From Streptomyces sp. BK208 (GTDB lineage Bacteria; Actinomycetota; Actinomycetes; Streptomycetales; Streptomycetaceae): a DNA stretch of 64,000 bases. The notes under the pieces were generated by a model. The model was not told the DNA's origin, did not search any database, and saw nothing but the letters and a program-made list of their open reading frames with translations. The stretch spans positions 186,001 through 250,000 of the forward strand of contig NZ_SOAV01000007.1 of the NCBI RefSeq assembly GCF_004364245.1, read 5' to 3'. The translations under genes were made by a program, and so were the position numbers. This document shows positions 41,953 through 50,983 of this stretch, piece by piece; within the stretch, counting starts at the first letter, position 1, and each line of letters begins with the position of its first letter.

Positions 41953-42540
41953 TCAGACGGTAGAGGGAGGCAGCGGGAGCGGCAGCCCGGGGAGGCCGTC
42001 GATGCTGGAGGCGATGTACTCCTTCTTGGTGAAGTACGCGTTGAGCGAGGCGTCGTCCTCCCGCGCGAACCGCTTGCCGTGCAGGTCCCGGTCGCTGTCG
42101 TAGGCCATGAAGGGGACGGCGTAGCCGCAGGTGTCGCGGACGAGCTCGGCGCTCACGACGATGACCGCGCGCAGGCCGTGCGCGGCGGGGTCGATGTCGG
42201 GGAAGCGGGTGAGCAGCTCGGGGAAGCGGGGGTCGTCGCGGAAGACCGGCTCGCCGCGGCCGTGCACCCGGACGATGTTCGGCGGGCCCTGGAAGGCGCA
42301 CCACATGAGCGTGATGCGCCCGTTCTCCCGCAGGTGGGCGATGGTCTCCGCGTTGGAGCCGGCGAAGTCGAGGTAGGCGACGGTGAGTTCGTCGAGCACC
42401 GCGAAGCTGCCCTTGAGCCCCTTGGGGGACAGGTTGACCGTGCCGTCGCCGGCCAGCGGAGCGGTGGCGGTGAAGAAGACGGGCTGAGCCTCGATGAAGG
42501 CGCGGAGTCTGCCGTCTATGCGTTCGTAAGTCTTTCCCAT
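41953..42540 (-). CDS. Pyridoxamine 5'-phosphate oxidase-family (FMN split-barrel) protein
   Basis: 195 residues: PVFFTATAPLAGDGTVNLSP, RITLMWCAFQGPPNIVRVHG and a C-terminal region with DDASLNAYFTKKEY. It is a split-barrel flavoprotein or heme/F420 binder; the substrate is unknown. The ATG at 42540 has CATAAT ending eight bases upstream (minus strand 42554-42549) and no Shine-Dalgarno sequence, so it is probably leaderless. Confidence 0.83.
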   Translation of the reverse strand: MGKTYERIDGRLRAFIEAQPVFFTATAPLAGDGTVNLSPKGLKGSFAVLDELTVAYLDFAGSNAETIAHLRENGRITLMWCAFQGPPNIVRVHGRGEPVFRDDPRFPELLTRFPDIDPAAHGLRAVIVVSAELVRDTCGYAVPFMAYDSDRDLHGKRFAREDDASLNAYFTKKEYIASSIDGLPGLPLPLPPSTV

Positions 42541-42641
42541 GTCTAACGATTATGAGTGCCGGCCGTGCCCTTGTCCGGGAAATATCCGGTGGTCCCGCCA
42601 TCCGGACGGTTCGGCCGCCCGCGGACGGCCACCGCGTCGGA

Positions 42642-42676
42642 TTGACGAATCATGCAAAGCTCTGCATACTCATGCA
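42642..42676 (+). promoter_or_regulatory. argH promoter with two overlapping ARG boxes
   Basis: TTGACG (42642-42647), 17 bases, CATACT (42665-42670). The palindromes ATGCA-AAGCTC-TGCAT (42652-42667) and TGCAT-ACTC-ATGCA (42663-42676) share a half-site and cover the -10 element. ArgR binding here would block RNA polymerase. Confidence 0.8.
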
Positions 42677-42708
42677 GGACAGTGATCGTACGGTGAGGAG
42701 CGACCCAA

Positions 42709-44136
42709 GTGAGCAGCAACAGCGGTGACGTCCGGCTCTGGGGCGGTCGTTTCGCCGACGGTCCCGCCGAGGCCCTGGCGAAGCTGTCCGCGTCCGTCCA
42801 CTTCGACTGGCGGCTCGCCCCCTACGACATCGCCGGTTCGCGCGCCCACGCGCGCGTGCTGCACGCGGCGGGTCTGCTCACCGAGGACGAGCTGACCCGG
42901 ATGATCGCCGGGCTCGACCAGCTGGAGGCGGACGTCGCCGACGGCTCCTTCACCGGCACCATCGCCGACGAGGACGTCCACACCGCCCTGGAGCGGGGGC
43001 TGCTGGAGCGCCTCGGTCCCGACCTCGGCGGCAAGCTGCGCGCCGGACGCTCCCGCAACGACCAGGTCGCCACCCTCTTCCGCATGTACCTGCGGGACCA
43101 CGCCCGCACCGTCGGCGCGCTGATCGCCGACCTCCAGGACGCGTTGATCGGCCTCGCCGAGGCGCACCCGGACGTCGCGATGCCCGGCCGCACCCACCTC
43201 CAGCACGCCCAGCCGGTGCTCTTCGCCCACCACGTCCTCGCCCACGCCCAGGCCCTGGGCCGGGACGCGGAGCGGCTGCGCCAGTGGGACGAGCGCACCG
43301 CCGTCTCGCCGTACGGCTCGGGCGCGCTCGCGGGCAGCAGCCTCGGCCTGGACCCGGAGGCGGTCGCCCGCGACCTCGGCTTCGAGCACGGCAGCGTCGG
43401 CAACTCCATCGACGGGACCGCCTCGCGCGACTTCGTCGCCGAGTTCGCCTTCATCACCGCGATGATCGGCGTGGACGTCTCGCGGATCGCCGAGGAGATC
43501 ATCATCTGGAACACGAAGGAGTTCTCCTTCGTCACCCTCCACGACGCCTTCTCCACCGGCTCCTCGATCATGCCGCAGAAGAAGAACCCCGACATCGCCG
43601 AGCTGGCCCGCGGCAAGTCCGGACGGCTGATCGGCAACCTGACCGGTCTGATGGCGACGCTCAAGGCCCTCCCGCTCGCGTACAACCGCGACCTCCAGGA
43701 GGACAAGGAGCCCGTCTTCGACTCCATCGACCAGCTGGAGGTCCTGCTCCCCGCCTTCACCGGCATGATGGCCACCCTCACCGTGCACCGCGAGCGGATG
43801 GAGGAGCTGGCCCCGGCCGGGTTCTCGCTCGCCACCGACATCGCCGAGTGGCTGGTCAAGCAGGGCGTGCCGTTCCGCGTCGCGCACGAGGTGGCCGGCG
43901 AGTGCGTGAAGGTCGCCGAGGCCGACGGCAAGGAGCTGGACGAGCTGACCGACGAGCAGTTCGCGAAGATCTCCGAGCACCTCACCCCCGAGGTGCGCAC
44001 CGTCCTCGACGTCCCCGGCGCCCTCGCCTCCCGCAGCGGCCGCGGCGGTACGGCGCCCAGCGCGGTCGCCGTCCAGCTCGCCGAGGTCAAGGCGGACGTG
44101 GCGGCCCAGCACGCCTGGGCGACCGCCAAGAAGTAG
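42709..44136 (+). CDS. argH: Argininosuccinate lyase
   Basis: 475 residues of the fumarase/aspartase superfamily: LWGGRFADGPAEALAKLSAS, SRNDQVATLFRMYLR, GRTHLQHAQPVLFAHH, and the signature GSSIMPQKKNPD with the catalytic Ser loop. It cleaves argininosuccinate to arginine and fumarate. The GTG at 42709 follows GTGAGGAG. It stands alone, about 4.7 kb from argR, with its own ARG-box promoter. Confidence 0.98.
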   Translation: MSSNSGDVRLWGGRFADGPAEALAKLSASVHFDWRLAPYDIAGSRAHARVLHAAGLLTEDELTRMIAGLDQLEADVADGSFTGTIADEDVHTALERGLLERLGPDLGGKLRAGRSRNDQVATLFRMYLRDHARTVGALIADLQDALIGLAEAHPDVAMPGRTHLQHAQPVLFAHHVLAHAQALGRDAERLRQWDERTAVSPYGSGALAGSSLGLDPEAVARDLGFEHGSVGNSIDGTASRDFVAEFAFITAMIGVDVSRIAEEIIIWNTKEFSFVTLHDAFSTGSSIMPQKKNPDIAELARGKSGRLIGNLTGLMATLKALPLAYNRDLQEDKEPVFDSIDQLEVLLPAFTGMMATLTVHRERMEELAPAGFSLATDIAEWLVKQGVPFRVAHEVAGECVKVAEADGKELDELTDEQFAKISEHLTPEVRTVLDVPGALASRSGRGGTAPSAVAVQLAEVKADVAAQHAWATAKK

Positions 44137-44239
44137 CAGCGCGAGGCGGTAGCCGGTGTGCCCGAGGGGCATCGCGGTTACGTTGGTCAACAGCTAGGCA
44201 GCCACACCGGCCTCAGCCGTCGACCGAACGGAGTCCGCG

Positions 44240-45211
44240 ATGCCCTTCGCCCGCCTGGCCGCGGCGACCACCCCCACCTGCCACATCGGCCTGGGTCTCG
44301 CCGCCGTCGGCCGCCCCGGCTACATCAACCTCGGCCGGGACCGGGACCTGCCGGCCGACCGCTCCGTCGAGGCACTGCGCGAACGGACGCACGACCTCCT
44401 CGACGCCGCCTACGCGCAGGGCGTGCGCTACTTCGACGCGGCCCGCTCCTACGGGCGCTCCGAAGAGTTCCTCGCCGACTGGCTCCGGCAGCGGCCCGAC
44501 GCCGACGACGTGGTCGTCGGCAGCAAGTGGGGTTACACCTACACCGCCGACTGGACGACCGACGCCGAGCGGCACGAGGTCAAGGACCACGGCGTCGCGA
44601 CGTACGACCGTCAGCGCGCCGAGACCGACGCCCTGCTCGGCGACCGGCTGGACCTGTACCAGATCCACTCGCTCACCCCCGACAGCCCGGCCCTCACCGA
44701 CAAGGACCTGCACGCCAGGCTGGCCGAGGCGGCCGCGCAGGGCAGCACCGTCGGCTTCTCCACCAGCGGCCCCGCCCAGGCCGACGCCATCCGCGCCGCG
44801 CTCGCCGTGACCGTCGACGGCGTGCCCCTCTTCCGTACCGTCCAGTCGACGTACAACGCGCTGGAGACCTCCGCCGGGCCCGCGCTCGCCGAGGCGCACG
44901 AGGCCGGACTGACCGTGATCGTCAAGGAGGGCATGGCCAACGGCCGTCTCGCGGAGCCGCACGCCCCCGGCGTCCTGAAAGCCGTCGCCGAGGAGACCGC
45001 CCTGGGCTGCGACGCGGTCGCCCTCGCGCTGGTCCTGCGGCAGCCCTGGGCCGGTGTCGTGCTGTCCGGCGCGGCGACGGTCAACCAGCTCGGCTCCAAC
45101 CTGCACGCCGCCGTGGTCGACCTCGACGACGACCAGGTCGCGCGCCTCGGCGCACTCGCCGAGGACCCGCCCGCCTACTGGGAGCGCCGCGGGCAGCTGC
45201 CCTGGCACTGA
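44240..45211 (+). CDS. Aldo/keto reductase
   Basis: 323 residues: GVRYFDAARSYGRSEEF with catalytic Asp and Tyr, VGSKWGY with Lys, and LYQIHSLTPDS with His. The form is close to the D-arabinose dehydrogenase/L-fucose dehydrogenase-like branch. NADPH-dependent carbonyl reduction is expected; the substrate is unknown. The ATG at 44240 has CGGAGTCCGCG upstream. It precedes a TetR/MFS pair but has no clear link to it. Confidence 0.88.
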   Translation: MPFARLAAATTPTCHIGLGLAAVGRPGYINLGRDRDLPADRSVEALRERTHDLLDAAYAQGVRYFDAARSYGRSEEFLADWLRQRPDADDVVVGSKWGYTYTADWTTDAERHEVKDHGVATYDRQRAETDALLGDRLDLYQIHSLTPDSPALTDKDLHARLAEAAAQGSTVGFSTSGPAQADAIRAALAVTVDGVPLFRTVQSTYNALETSAGPALAEAHEAGLTVIVKEGMANGRLAEPHAPGVLKAVAEETALGCDAVALALVLRQPWAGVVLSGAATVNQLGSNLHAAVVDLDDDQVARLGALAEDPPAYWERRGQLPWH

Positions 45212-45271
45212 GGCCGCGGGGCCTGCCCGGATCCGTGACCGACCCGCCGGGTGAGTCGCGCACGCCCCGAG

Positions 45272-45309
45272 TGAGACATGAATGTCTCATGTGGGTTATC
45301 GTTGTCTCA
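45272..45309 (+). promoter_or_regulatory. TetR operator and leaderless promoter
   Basis: TGAGACAT-GA-ATGTCTCA (45272-45289) is a perfect 8-bp inverted repeat, and a further half-site TTGTCTCA ends on the start ATG (45302-45309). TATCGT (45297-45302) is the -10 box, six bases before the ATG. The operator covers the -35 region, so binding would shut the TetR-MFS operon. Confidence 0.8.
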
Positions 45310-45860
45310 TGGCCGTCGATCGTGAACAGGTACTGCGCAGCGCCGCGGCCCTGCTGACCCGCAAGTCCACCGCGACCATGGACGAGGTCGCCAGGGCCGC
45401 CGGGATCAGCCGGGCCACGCTGCACCGGCACTTCGCCGGGCGTGACGCCCTCGTGAGGGCGCTGGAGGCGCTGGGCATCGCCGAGTGCGAGGCCGCCCTG
45501 AAGGGAGCCCGCACCGACGAGGGACCGGCGGCCGACGCGGTACGCCGGCTGGTCCTCGCGATGGAACCCTCCGCCGGTCTGCTCGCCTTCCTCTACACCG
45601 AGAACCAGCTCTTCGAGGGCGAGGAGCAGAACGAGGGCTGGGCCCGCATGGACGCCGGGTTCACCGAGCTGTTCCGCAGGGGCCAGGAGAGCGGCGAATT
45701 CCGCATCGACCTCACCCCCGCCTGGCTCACCGAGGCGCTGTACGGCCTGCTGGCCTCCGGCGCCTGGGCCGTGACCGAGGGCCGCGTGGCCCGCAACGAC
45801 TTCACCCACATGATCGTCGAGCTGCTGCTCGGCGGCGCGCTCCGAAGAGAGGAACCATGA
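45309..45860 (+). CDS. TetR-family regulator
   Basis: 183 residues. Helix-turn-helix is ATMDEVARAAGISRATLHRHF. The C-terminal domain is ligand-binding and all-helical. The ATG at 45309 has no Shine-Dalgarno sequence; the in-frame GTG at 45282 lies within the operator and is not the likely start. Its stop overlaps the MFS ATG (ATGA). It probably represses itself and the transporter. Confidence 0.93.
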   Translation: MAVDREQVLRSAAALLTRKSTATMDEVARAAGISRATLHRHFAGRDALVRALEALGIAECEAALKGARTDEGPAADAVRRLVLAMEPSAGLLAFLYTENQLFEGEEQNEGWARMDAGFTELFRRGQESGEFRIDLTPAWLTEALYGLLASGAWAVTEGRVARNDFTHMIVELLLGGALRREEP

Positions 45861-47389
45861 ACCGCACCCTGCGGCCGGCCCACCCGACCGAGGCGGTGAA
45901 GAGCCCCGGCCGCTGGCTGGCGCTGTCCGTCCTGGTGCTGGCCGTGCTGCTGGTGGCCGTCGACGCGACCGTGCTCGGTCTCGCGACCCCCTACATCAGT
46001 GAGGACCTCGCCCCCTCCGGCACCCAGCTGCTCTGGATCGGCGACGTCTACTCCTTCGTCATCGCCGGCCTGCTCGTCTCCATGGGCAGCCTCGGCGACC
46101 GCATCGGCCGCAAGCGGATCCTGCTCGTCGGCGCCACGGCGTTCGGCGCGATCTCCGTCCTCAACGCCTACGCGCACACCCCCGAGGTGCTGATCCTCGC
46201 CCGGGCCCTGCTCGGCGTCGCGGGCGCCACCCTGATGCCCGCCACCCTCGCCCTGATCCGGAACCTCTTCCACGACCCGCGCGAACGCAGTCTCGCCGTC
46301 GGCATCTGGGGCGCCACCGCCTCCGCCGGCACCGCGGTCGGCCCGATCGTCGGCGGGTTCCTGCTCGAGCACTTCTGGTGGGGCTCCGTCTTCCTGATCA
46401 ACCTGCCCGTGATGGCCGTCCTGGTCGTCGTCGGGGTCAAGCTGCTGCCCGAGTCCCGCAACCCGGATCCGGGCCCCTGGGACCTGCCAAGCGTCGCCCT
46501 CTCCCTGGTCGGCATGGTCGGCGTCGTGTACGCCGTCAAGGAGTCCGCCGCCCACGGCTTCGCCTGGGCCACGCTCGCCGTGGGCCTGCTGGGCGCCGCC
46601 GCGCTCTACGGCTTCGTCCGCCGCCAGCTGACCATGCCGGTCCCGCTGCTCGACATGCGGCTGTTCCGCAACCGGGGCTTCAGCGGGGCGGTCCTGGCCG
46701 ACCTGCTGACCATCCTGGGCCTGTCCGGTCTGGTGTTCTTCCTCTCCCAGTACCTGCAACTCGTCCAGGGCAGGCGGCCTTTCGAGGCGGGTCTGGCCGA
46801 ACTCCCCGCCGCCGTCGGCGCGGTGGTGGCCGGTCTGATCGCCGGCCGTGCGGCCAGGCGCTTCTCGGTCCGCGCCGTGGTCTCCGGCGGGCTCGCCGCC
46901 GTCGGCCTCGCGCTCGCCGCGCTGACCGTGATCGGCCAGCACACCGGCTATCCGCTGCTCGGCACCGCCCTGCTGGTCGTCGGTCTCGGTGCGGGCTTCG
47001 CGTTCACCGTCACCGCCGACGTGATCCTCTCCAGCGTGCCCGGTGAGCAGGCGGGCGCCGCCTCCGCGGTCTCCGAGACGGCGTACGAACTCGGCGCCGC
47101 CCTCGGCATCGCCGTGCTCGGCTCCATCGTGACCGGCGTGTACCGCGGCTTCACCGGCCCGGCCGGCACACCGGACGCGGCCCACGAGTCACTGGGCGGC
47201 GCGGTGGAGGCCGCCGCCGGGCTTCCCGCCCGCTCCGGCGAGGCGCTGCTTGACTCGGCCCGGCAGGCCTTCGTCGACGGCCTGGCCCTCGCGGCGGGCG
47301 TCGGCGCCGCCGTCCTGCTGGCCGCCGCCGCGGCCTCCTGGTTCCTGCTGCGGGGCCAGCGTCTGGAGGACGGGGCCGAGCACCCGTAG
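45857..47389 (+). CDS. MFS drug:H+ antiporter, DHA2 family (14 TMS)
   Basis: 510 residues with about fourteen hydrophobic helices. Motifs: LVAVDATVLGLATPYISED in helix 1, motif A GSLGDRIGRKRILL, and motif C-like GTAVGPIVGGFLLEHFWW. Related to QacA/EmrB-type exporters. It overlaps the TetR gene by four bases, so ligand-induced efflux is likely. Confidence 0.93.
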   Translation: MNRTLRPAHPTEAVKSPGRWLALSVLVLAVLLVAVDATVLGLATPYISEDLAPSGTQLLWIGDVYSFVIAGLLVSMGSLGDRIGRKRILLVGATAFGAISVLNAYAHTPEVLILARALLGVAGATLMPATLALIRNLFHDPRERSLAVGIWGATASAGTAVGPIVGGFLLEHFWWGSVFLINLPVMAVLVVVGVKLLPESRNPDPGPWDLPSVALSLVGMVGVVYAVKESAAHGFAWATLAVGLLGAAALYGFVRRQLTMPVPLLDMRLFRNRGFSGAVLADLLTILGLSGLVFFLSQYLQLVQGRRPFEAGLAELPAAVGAVVAGLIAGRAARRFSVRAVVSGGLAAVGLALAALTVIGQHTGYPLLGTALLVVGLGAGFAFTVTADVILSSVPGEQAGAASAVSETAYELGAALGIAVLGSIVTGVYRGFTGPAGTPDAAHESLGGAVEAAAGLPARSGEALLDSARQAFVDGLALAAGVGAAVLLAAAAASWFLLRGQRLEDGAEHP

Positions 47390-47408
47390 CCGCAGCGCGA
47401 GGACACGC

Positions 47409-47445
47409 GAAACGGCGGGCCGCTCACCGGGCGGCCCGCCGTTTC
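47409..47445. terminator. Bidirectional terminator between MFS and acyltransferase genes
   Basis: A perfect 15-bp stem GAAACGGCGGGCCGC (47409-47423) / GCGGCCCGCCGTTTC (47431-47445) with a 7-base loop. It lies between convergent genes. Confidence 0.9.
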
Positions 47446-47463
47446 CCCGTGCTCCGCGCGGAC

Positions 47464-48135
47464 CTACGCCGCCTTCGCCTTGCTCGCGTACATGTCCACG
47501 TACTCCTGACCGGACAGCCGCATGACCTCGGTCATCACGGAGTCCGTCACCGCCCGCAGGACGTAGCGGTCGCGGTCCATGCCCTCGTAGCGGGAGAACT
47601 CCATCGCCTCGCCGAAGCGGACCGTGACCTTGCCCGGCCGGGGCAGACCGGCGCCGCCCGGCTGGAGCTTGTCGGTGCCGATGACGGCGAACGGGACGAC
47701 CGGGGCGCCCGTCATCAGGGTGAGCCGGGCGATACCGGTGCGGCCGCGGTAGAGGCGGCCGTCGGGGGAGCGGGTGCCCTCCGGGTAGATGCCGAAGACG
47801 TGCCCCTCCTCCAGGATGCGCCGGCCGGTCATCAGAGCCGCCACCCCGCCCCGGCCGCCGTCCCGGTCGACCGGGACCATGCCGACCCCCGTGAAGAACC
47901 AGGCCATCAACCGCCCCTTGAGGCCCTTGCCCGTGACGTACTCGTCCTTGCCGATGAAGAAGACCTGCCGGTCGCAGGTCAGCGGCATGATCACCGAGTC
48001 GATGAAGGTGAGGTGGTTGCCGGCCAGGATCACCGGGCCGTCGCCCGGGATGTTCTCCACACCCTCCACCCGTGTGCGGAACATCAGGCGCATGATCGGG
48101 CCGAGCACTGCCTTGATGAACACGAAGCGGGACAA
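47464..48135 (-). CDS. 1-acyl-sn-glycerol-3-phosphate acyltransferase (PlsC family)
   Basis: 223 residues: the HX4D catalytic motif in LAGNHLTFID, FIGKDEYV, and FGIYPEGTRSPDG. It acylates lysophosphatidate or a related lysolipid at the membrane. The best start is TTG 48135 (reading MSRFVFIKAVLGP), placed four bases after GGAGGG. Frames further upstream are Arg/Pro-rich and not conserved-looking. Confidence 0.9.
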   Translation of the reverse strand: MSRFVFIKAVLGPIMRLMFRTRVEGVENIPGDGPVILAGNHLTFIDSVIMPLTCDRQVFFIGKDEYVTGKGLKGRLMAWFFTGVGMVPVDRDGGRGGVAALMTGRRILEEGHVFGIYPEGTRSPDGRLYRGRTGIARLTLMTGAPVVPFAVIGTDKLQPGGAGLPRPGKVTVRFGEAMEFSRYEGMDRDRYVLRAVTDSVMTEVMRLSGQEYVDMYASKAKAA

Positions 48136-48640
48136 CGAGCCCTCCGGTGTCGGGATGCGGTATGAGTCTGTGCAGGTGAGGACATTACTCGCGGCCCGGG
48201 GGGTCACGCACCTCGGGTCACCCGGGTCCCGGCGCGCTGTTGACGCGTGTTCACCTGCGGTACCGGGGTGTCGCGCGGCGGCCGCGCCTCCACACGAATG
48301 TGAGGCAGGTCGCGCCCGCGGGACCCGCAGCAACGGTTCGGGGGGTGCGGACACGGCCCGGATCGAAGCACACCGGACACGTCGATCGCGTGAGGCGCGC
48401 CGCGCGGGCCACGCCACCGGATGCCGTCTCCTGCGTCTGCCCCGCCGTGCCGCGGTCAACGTCTGCCCCGCCGTGCCGCGGCCAAGCCGACCGCGCACCG
48501 TCCGTCCGCCCCCGGCACCCCGGGCGCGCCCGCGACACGACATCCCCGCGCACCCGCGTGTTCCGGCCACGGTCTCCCGCTCGTCATGTACGCGCCCCTA
48601 CGATCGGCCCGCACGGGACGGTCGACGGCAGGAGGGTCCC
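48136..48640. other. 505-base divergent intergenic region with weak PHO-box candidate
   Basis: No gene seen. GTTCACCTGCG (48249-48259) matches the 11-nt Streptomyces PHO-box unit, and GTACCGGGGTG (48260-48270) could be a poor second unit. S. coelicolor glpQ1 is known to be PhoP-controlled. The box is far from the glpQ start at 48641, so a long leader would be needed. Codon-like bias is absent. Confidence 0.3.
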
Positions 48641-49819
48641 ATGGGAACGCGGAAGTCGGACGAGCGGGCGGACGGCGGCACCGGACGGCGGGCGGTGCTC
48701 GGCGCGGCGGTGCTCGGCGCGGGCGGGGCCGTCCTGGGTCTGCCCGGAACGGCGCGGGCCGCCGGTGCCCGGCACGGTGACGGACACGGCGACGGGGTGC
48801 GGAGCCTGCCGGTCCCGACCGTCATCGGCCACCGCGGAGCCAGCGGCTACCGCCCCGAACACACCTTCGCCTCCTACGAACTGGCCCTCGACCTGGGTGC
48901 CGACATCGTCGAGGCGGGCGACCTGGTCCCCACGAAGGACGGCCATCTCGTCTGCCGGCACGAGCCGGAGATCGGCGGCACCACGGACGTCGCCGACCAC
49001 CGCGAGTTCGCCGGCCGCAGGCGCACCAAGCTGCTCGACGGGGTCTCCACCACCGGCTGGTTCACCGAGGACTTCACGCTCGCCGAGCTGAAGACGCTCC
49101 GCGCCACCGAGCGCATCCCGGCCAACCGCCCGCACAACGCCCTCTACGACGGCCGCTGGGAGATCCCCACGTTCGAGGAGGTGCTGCGCTGGCAGAACGA
49201 GCAGACCCGCAAGCGGGGCAAGCAGGTGTGGATCTACCCCGAACTCAAGCACCCCACCTACTTCCGCAAGCTGGGCCTCGGGACGGAGGAGCGCCTGGCA
49301 CGGCTGCTGCGCAAGTACGGCAAGGACCGGAAGAACTCGCCCGTCATCATCCAGTCCTTCGAACCCACCAGCATCCAGCGGATGAACAAGCTGGTCGGCA
49401 ACCCGCTCGCCGTCCTGCTGTCCGGCGCGGACAGCCGTCCCTGGGACTTCGTCGAGACCGGCGACCCGCGCACGACCGCCGACCTCGTCACCCCCGAGGG
49501 CCTGAAGGAGATCGCCTCCTACGCGCAGGGCATCGGCCCCACCCTCGACCTGATCATCCCGAAGGACTCCGCCGGCCGTCTCACCGAGCCGACGACCCTG
49601 GTCCGCGACGCGCACCGCGCGGGACTGATCCTCCACCCCTACACCATGCGCAACGAGAACCCCTTCCTGCCCGCGGAGTTCCGCAAGGGCGACGACCCCG
49701 ACGCCTACGGCGACGCCTTCGGCGCGTTCCGCGCGTACTTCGCCACCGGCATCGACGGCGTCTTCACCGACAATCCGGACACGGGCGTGCTGGCCCGCGA
49801 GGACTTCGTCAACGACTGA
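48641..49819 (+). CDS. glpQ: Tat-exported glycerophosphodiester phosphodiesterase
   Basis: 392 residues. The twin-arginine signal is TGRRAVLGAAVLGAG (Arg16-Arg17), with cleavage near ARA. The GDPD barrel has VIGHRGASGYRPEHT, a metal-binding Glu/Asp in IVEAGDLV, TKDGHLVCRHEPEI and FTDNPDTGV at the C-terminus. It splits glycerophosphodiesters to glycerol-3-phosphate for phosphate scavenging. The ATG follows GGAGGG. A perfect hairpin follows at 49847-49880. Confidence 0.95.
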   Translation: MGTRKSDERADGGTGRRAVLGAAVLGAGGAVLGLPGTARAAGARHGDGHGDGVRSLPVPTVIGHRGASGYRPEHTFASYELALDLGADIVEAGDLVPTKDGHLVCRHEPEIGGTTDVADHREFAGRRRTKLLDGVSTTGWFTEDFTLAELKTLRATERIPANRPHNALYDGRWEIPTFEEVLRWQNEQTRKRGKQVWIYPELKHPTYFRKLGLGTEERLARLLRKYGKDRKNSPVIIQSFEPTSIQRMNKLVGNPLAVLLSGADSRPWDFVETGDPRTTADLVTPEGLKEIASYAQGIGPTLDLIIPKDSAGRLTEPTTLVRDAHRAGLILHPYTMRNENPFLPAEFRKGDDPDAYGDAFGAFRAYFATGIDGVFTDNPDTGVLAREDFVND

Positions 49820-49846
49820 GCGCCCGCCCCCTGTTGGAGTGAGCTT

Positions 49847-49880
49847 CGGCCGCCCGGGCAACTCACCGCCCGGGCGGCCG
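49847..49880 (+). terminator. Terminator after glpQ
   Basis: A perfect 13-bp stem CGGCCGCCCGGGC (49847-49859) / GCCCGGGCGGCCG (49868-49880) with loop AACTCACC. No T run. Confidence 0.85.
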
Positions 49881-49893
49881 CGTCGACCTGCAT

Positions 49894-50394
49894 ATGACGC
49901 ACGACCTCGTAACCTCCCTGCATCCCCTGCTCGCCGCCGAGGCCTCGGCCGAGGCATATGCCTCCGGAGCCGAACCCGGCGACCTGGAACAGGCGGTCTG
50001 GCTGCGCCTGCTGGAACGCCTGGAGGACGACGGTCCGCCCTCCGACCCGCACCGCTGGCTGCGCAGCGCCGTACGCACCGAGGCCCGCCGGACCCGCCGT
50101 ACGGCCCGCAACGAACGGCCGTACGGGAACGAGCCCGACGCTGTCGCCGAGTACGTCCACGAGCCCGAGCGGATCGCGCTCACCGCGGCCCGGCACCGCG
50201 CCCTGCGCGACGCGGTGCGCCGGCTGCCGGGCCGCTGCCCCCGGCTGATGGAGGCCCTGTTGTCGCCGAAGGACCTCACATACCGGGAGATCGCGGGGGA
50301 GTTGGGTATCTCACAGGGCAGTCTTGGCCCGGAACGCTCCCGATGTCTGGGATGTCTGCGGCGATTGCTGACACCGGAGGTTGCGGCGGGCTGA
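49894..50394 (+). CDS. Sigma-70 family (ECF-like) RNA polymerase sigma factor
   Basis: 166 residues. A short region 2 (DLEQAVWLRLLERLEDDGPP, PHRWLRSAVRTEARR) and region 4 (LTYREIAGELGISQGSLGPE, RSRCLGCLRRLL) match small ECF sigma factors. No anti-sigma gene adjoins. No good Shine-Dalgarno sequence precedes the ATG at 49894 (GACCTGCAT); it may be leaderless. Region 2 is degenerate for -10 binding, so its activity is uncertain. Confidence 0.82.
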   Translation: MTHDLVTSLHPLLAAEASAEAYASGAEPGDLEQAVWLRLLERLEDDGPPSDPHRWLRSAVRTEARRTRRTARNERPYGNEPDAVAEYVHEPERIALTAARHRALRDAVRRLPGRCPRLMEALLSPKDLTYREIAGELGISQGSLGPERSRCLGCLRRLLTPEVAAG

Positions 50395-50451
50395 GGACGG
50401 GGATAGGAGTGGGGGACCACAGGTGATCAGGTGAGCGGGAGGCATGCGCAC

Positions 50452-50949
50452 ATGGGCATGAGCGTGACCATCTCGGCGGCGGCCGAACAGGACGCCGAGC
50501 AGATCTTCCGGCTGCAGTACCTCTGCTTCCAGAGCGAGGCGGCGCTGTACGCCAACTACCGCATCGACCCGCTCGTCCAGACCCTCGACTCCGTGCGCGA
50601 AGAGGTCGCCACCGACTGCGTCTTCGTGGCACGGCTCGGCGACGAGGTCGTCGGCTCGGTGCGGGGGCGGGTGACCGAGGACGGGGCGGCGTCCATCGGC
50701 AAGCTCTGCGTCCACCCCCGGCTCCAGGGGCACGGCATCGGCGCCCGGCTGCTGCGGGCCGCCGAGTCCGCCCTGGGCGAGCAGCGCGGCGCCAAGCGGT
50801 TCCGGCTGCACACCGGGCACCGCAGCGAGAGCAACCTGCGGCTGTACCGCCGGGTCGGCTACGAGACGGTCGGGACGGCCGAGGGCGCCGACGGGGTGCC
50901 CATGATCGTCCTGGAGAAGCCGGCCGGGACGTACGCGACCACGGCCTGA
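50452..50949 (+). CDS. GNAT family N-acetyltransferase
   Basis: About 165 residues. The acetyl-CoA loop is LCVHPRLQGHGIGARLLRAA, followed by SNLRLYRRVGYETVG. Starts GTG 50431, ATG 50452 and ATG 50458 are in frame; GGGAGG suits 50452. The substrate is unknown. Confidence 0.87.
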   Translation: MGMSVTISAAAEQDAEQIFRLQYLCFQSEAALYANYRIDPLVQTLDSVREEVATDCVFVARLGDEVVGSVRGRVTEDGAASIGKLCVHPRLQGHGIGARLLRAAESALGEQRGAKRFRLHTGHRSESNLRLYRRVGYETVGTAEGADGVPMIVLEKPAGTYATTA

Positions 50950-50983
50950 GTGCCCGGACCGACGGCCCCGGAGTCCCGGACCG

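Noticed and set aside
48240..48640. Arg/Pro-rich reading frames between plsC and glpQ
   Set aside because: No ribosome binding site, low-complexity composition and both strands open, as expected by chance at this GC content.
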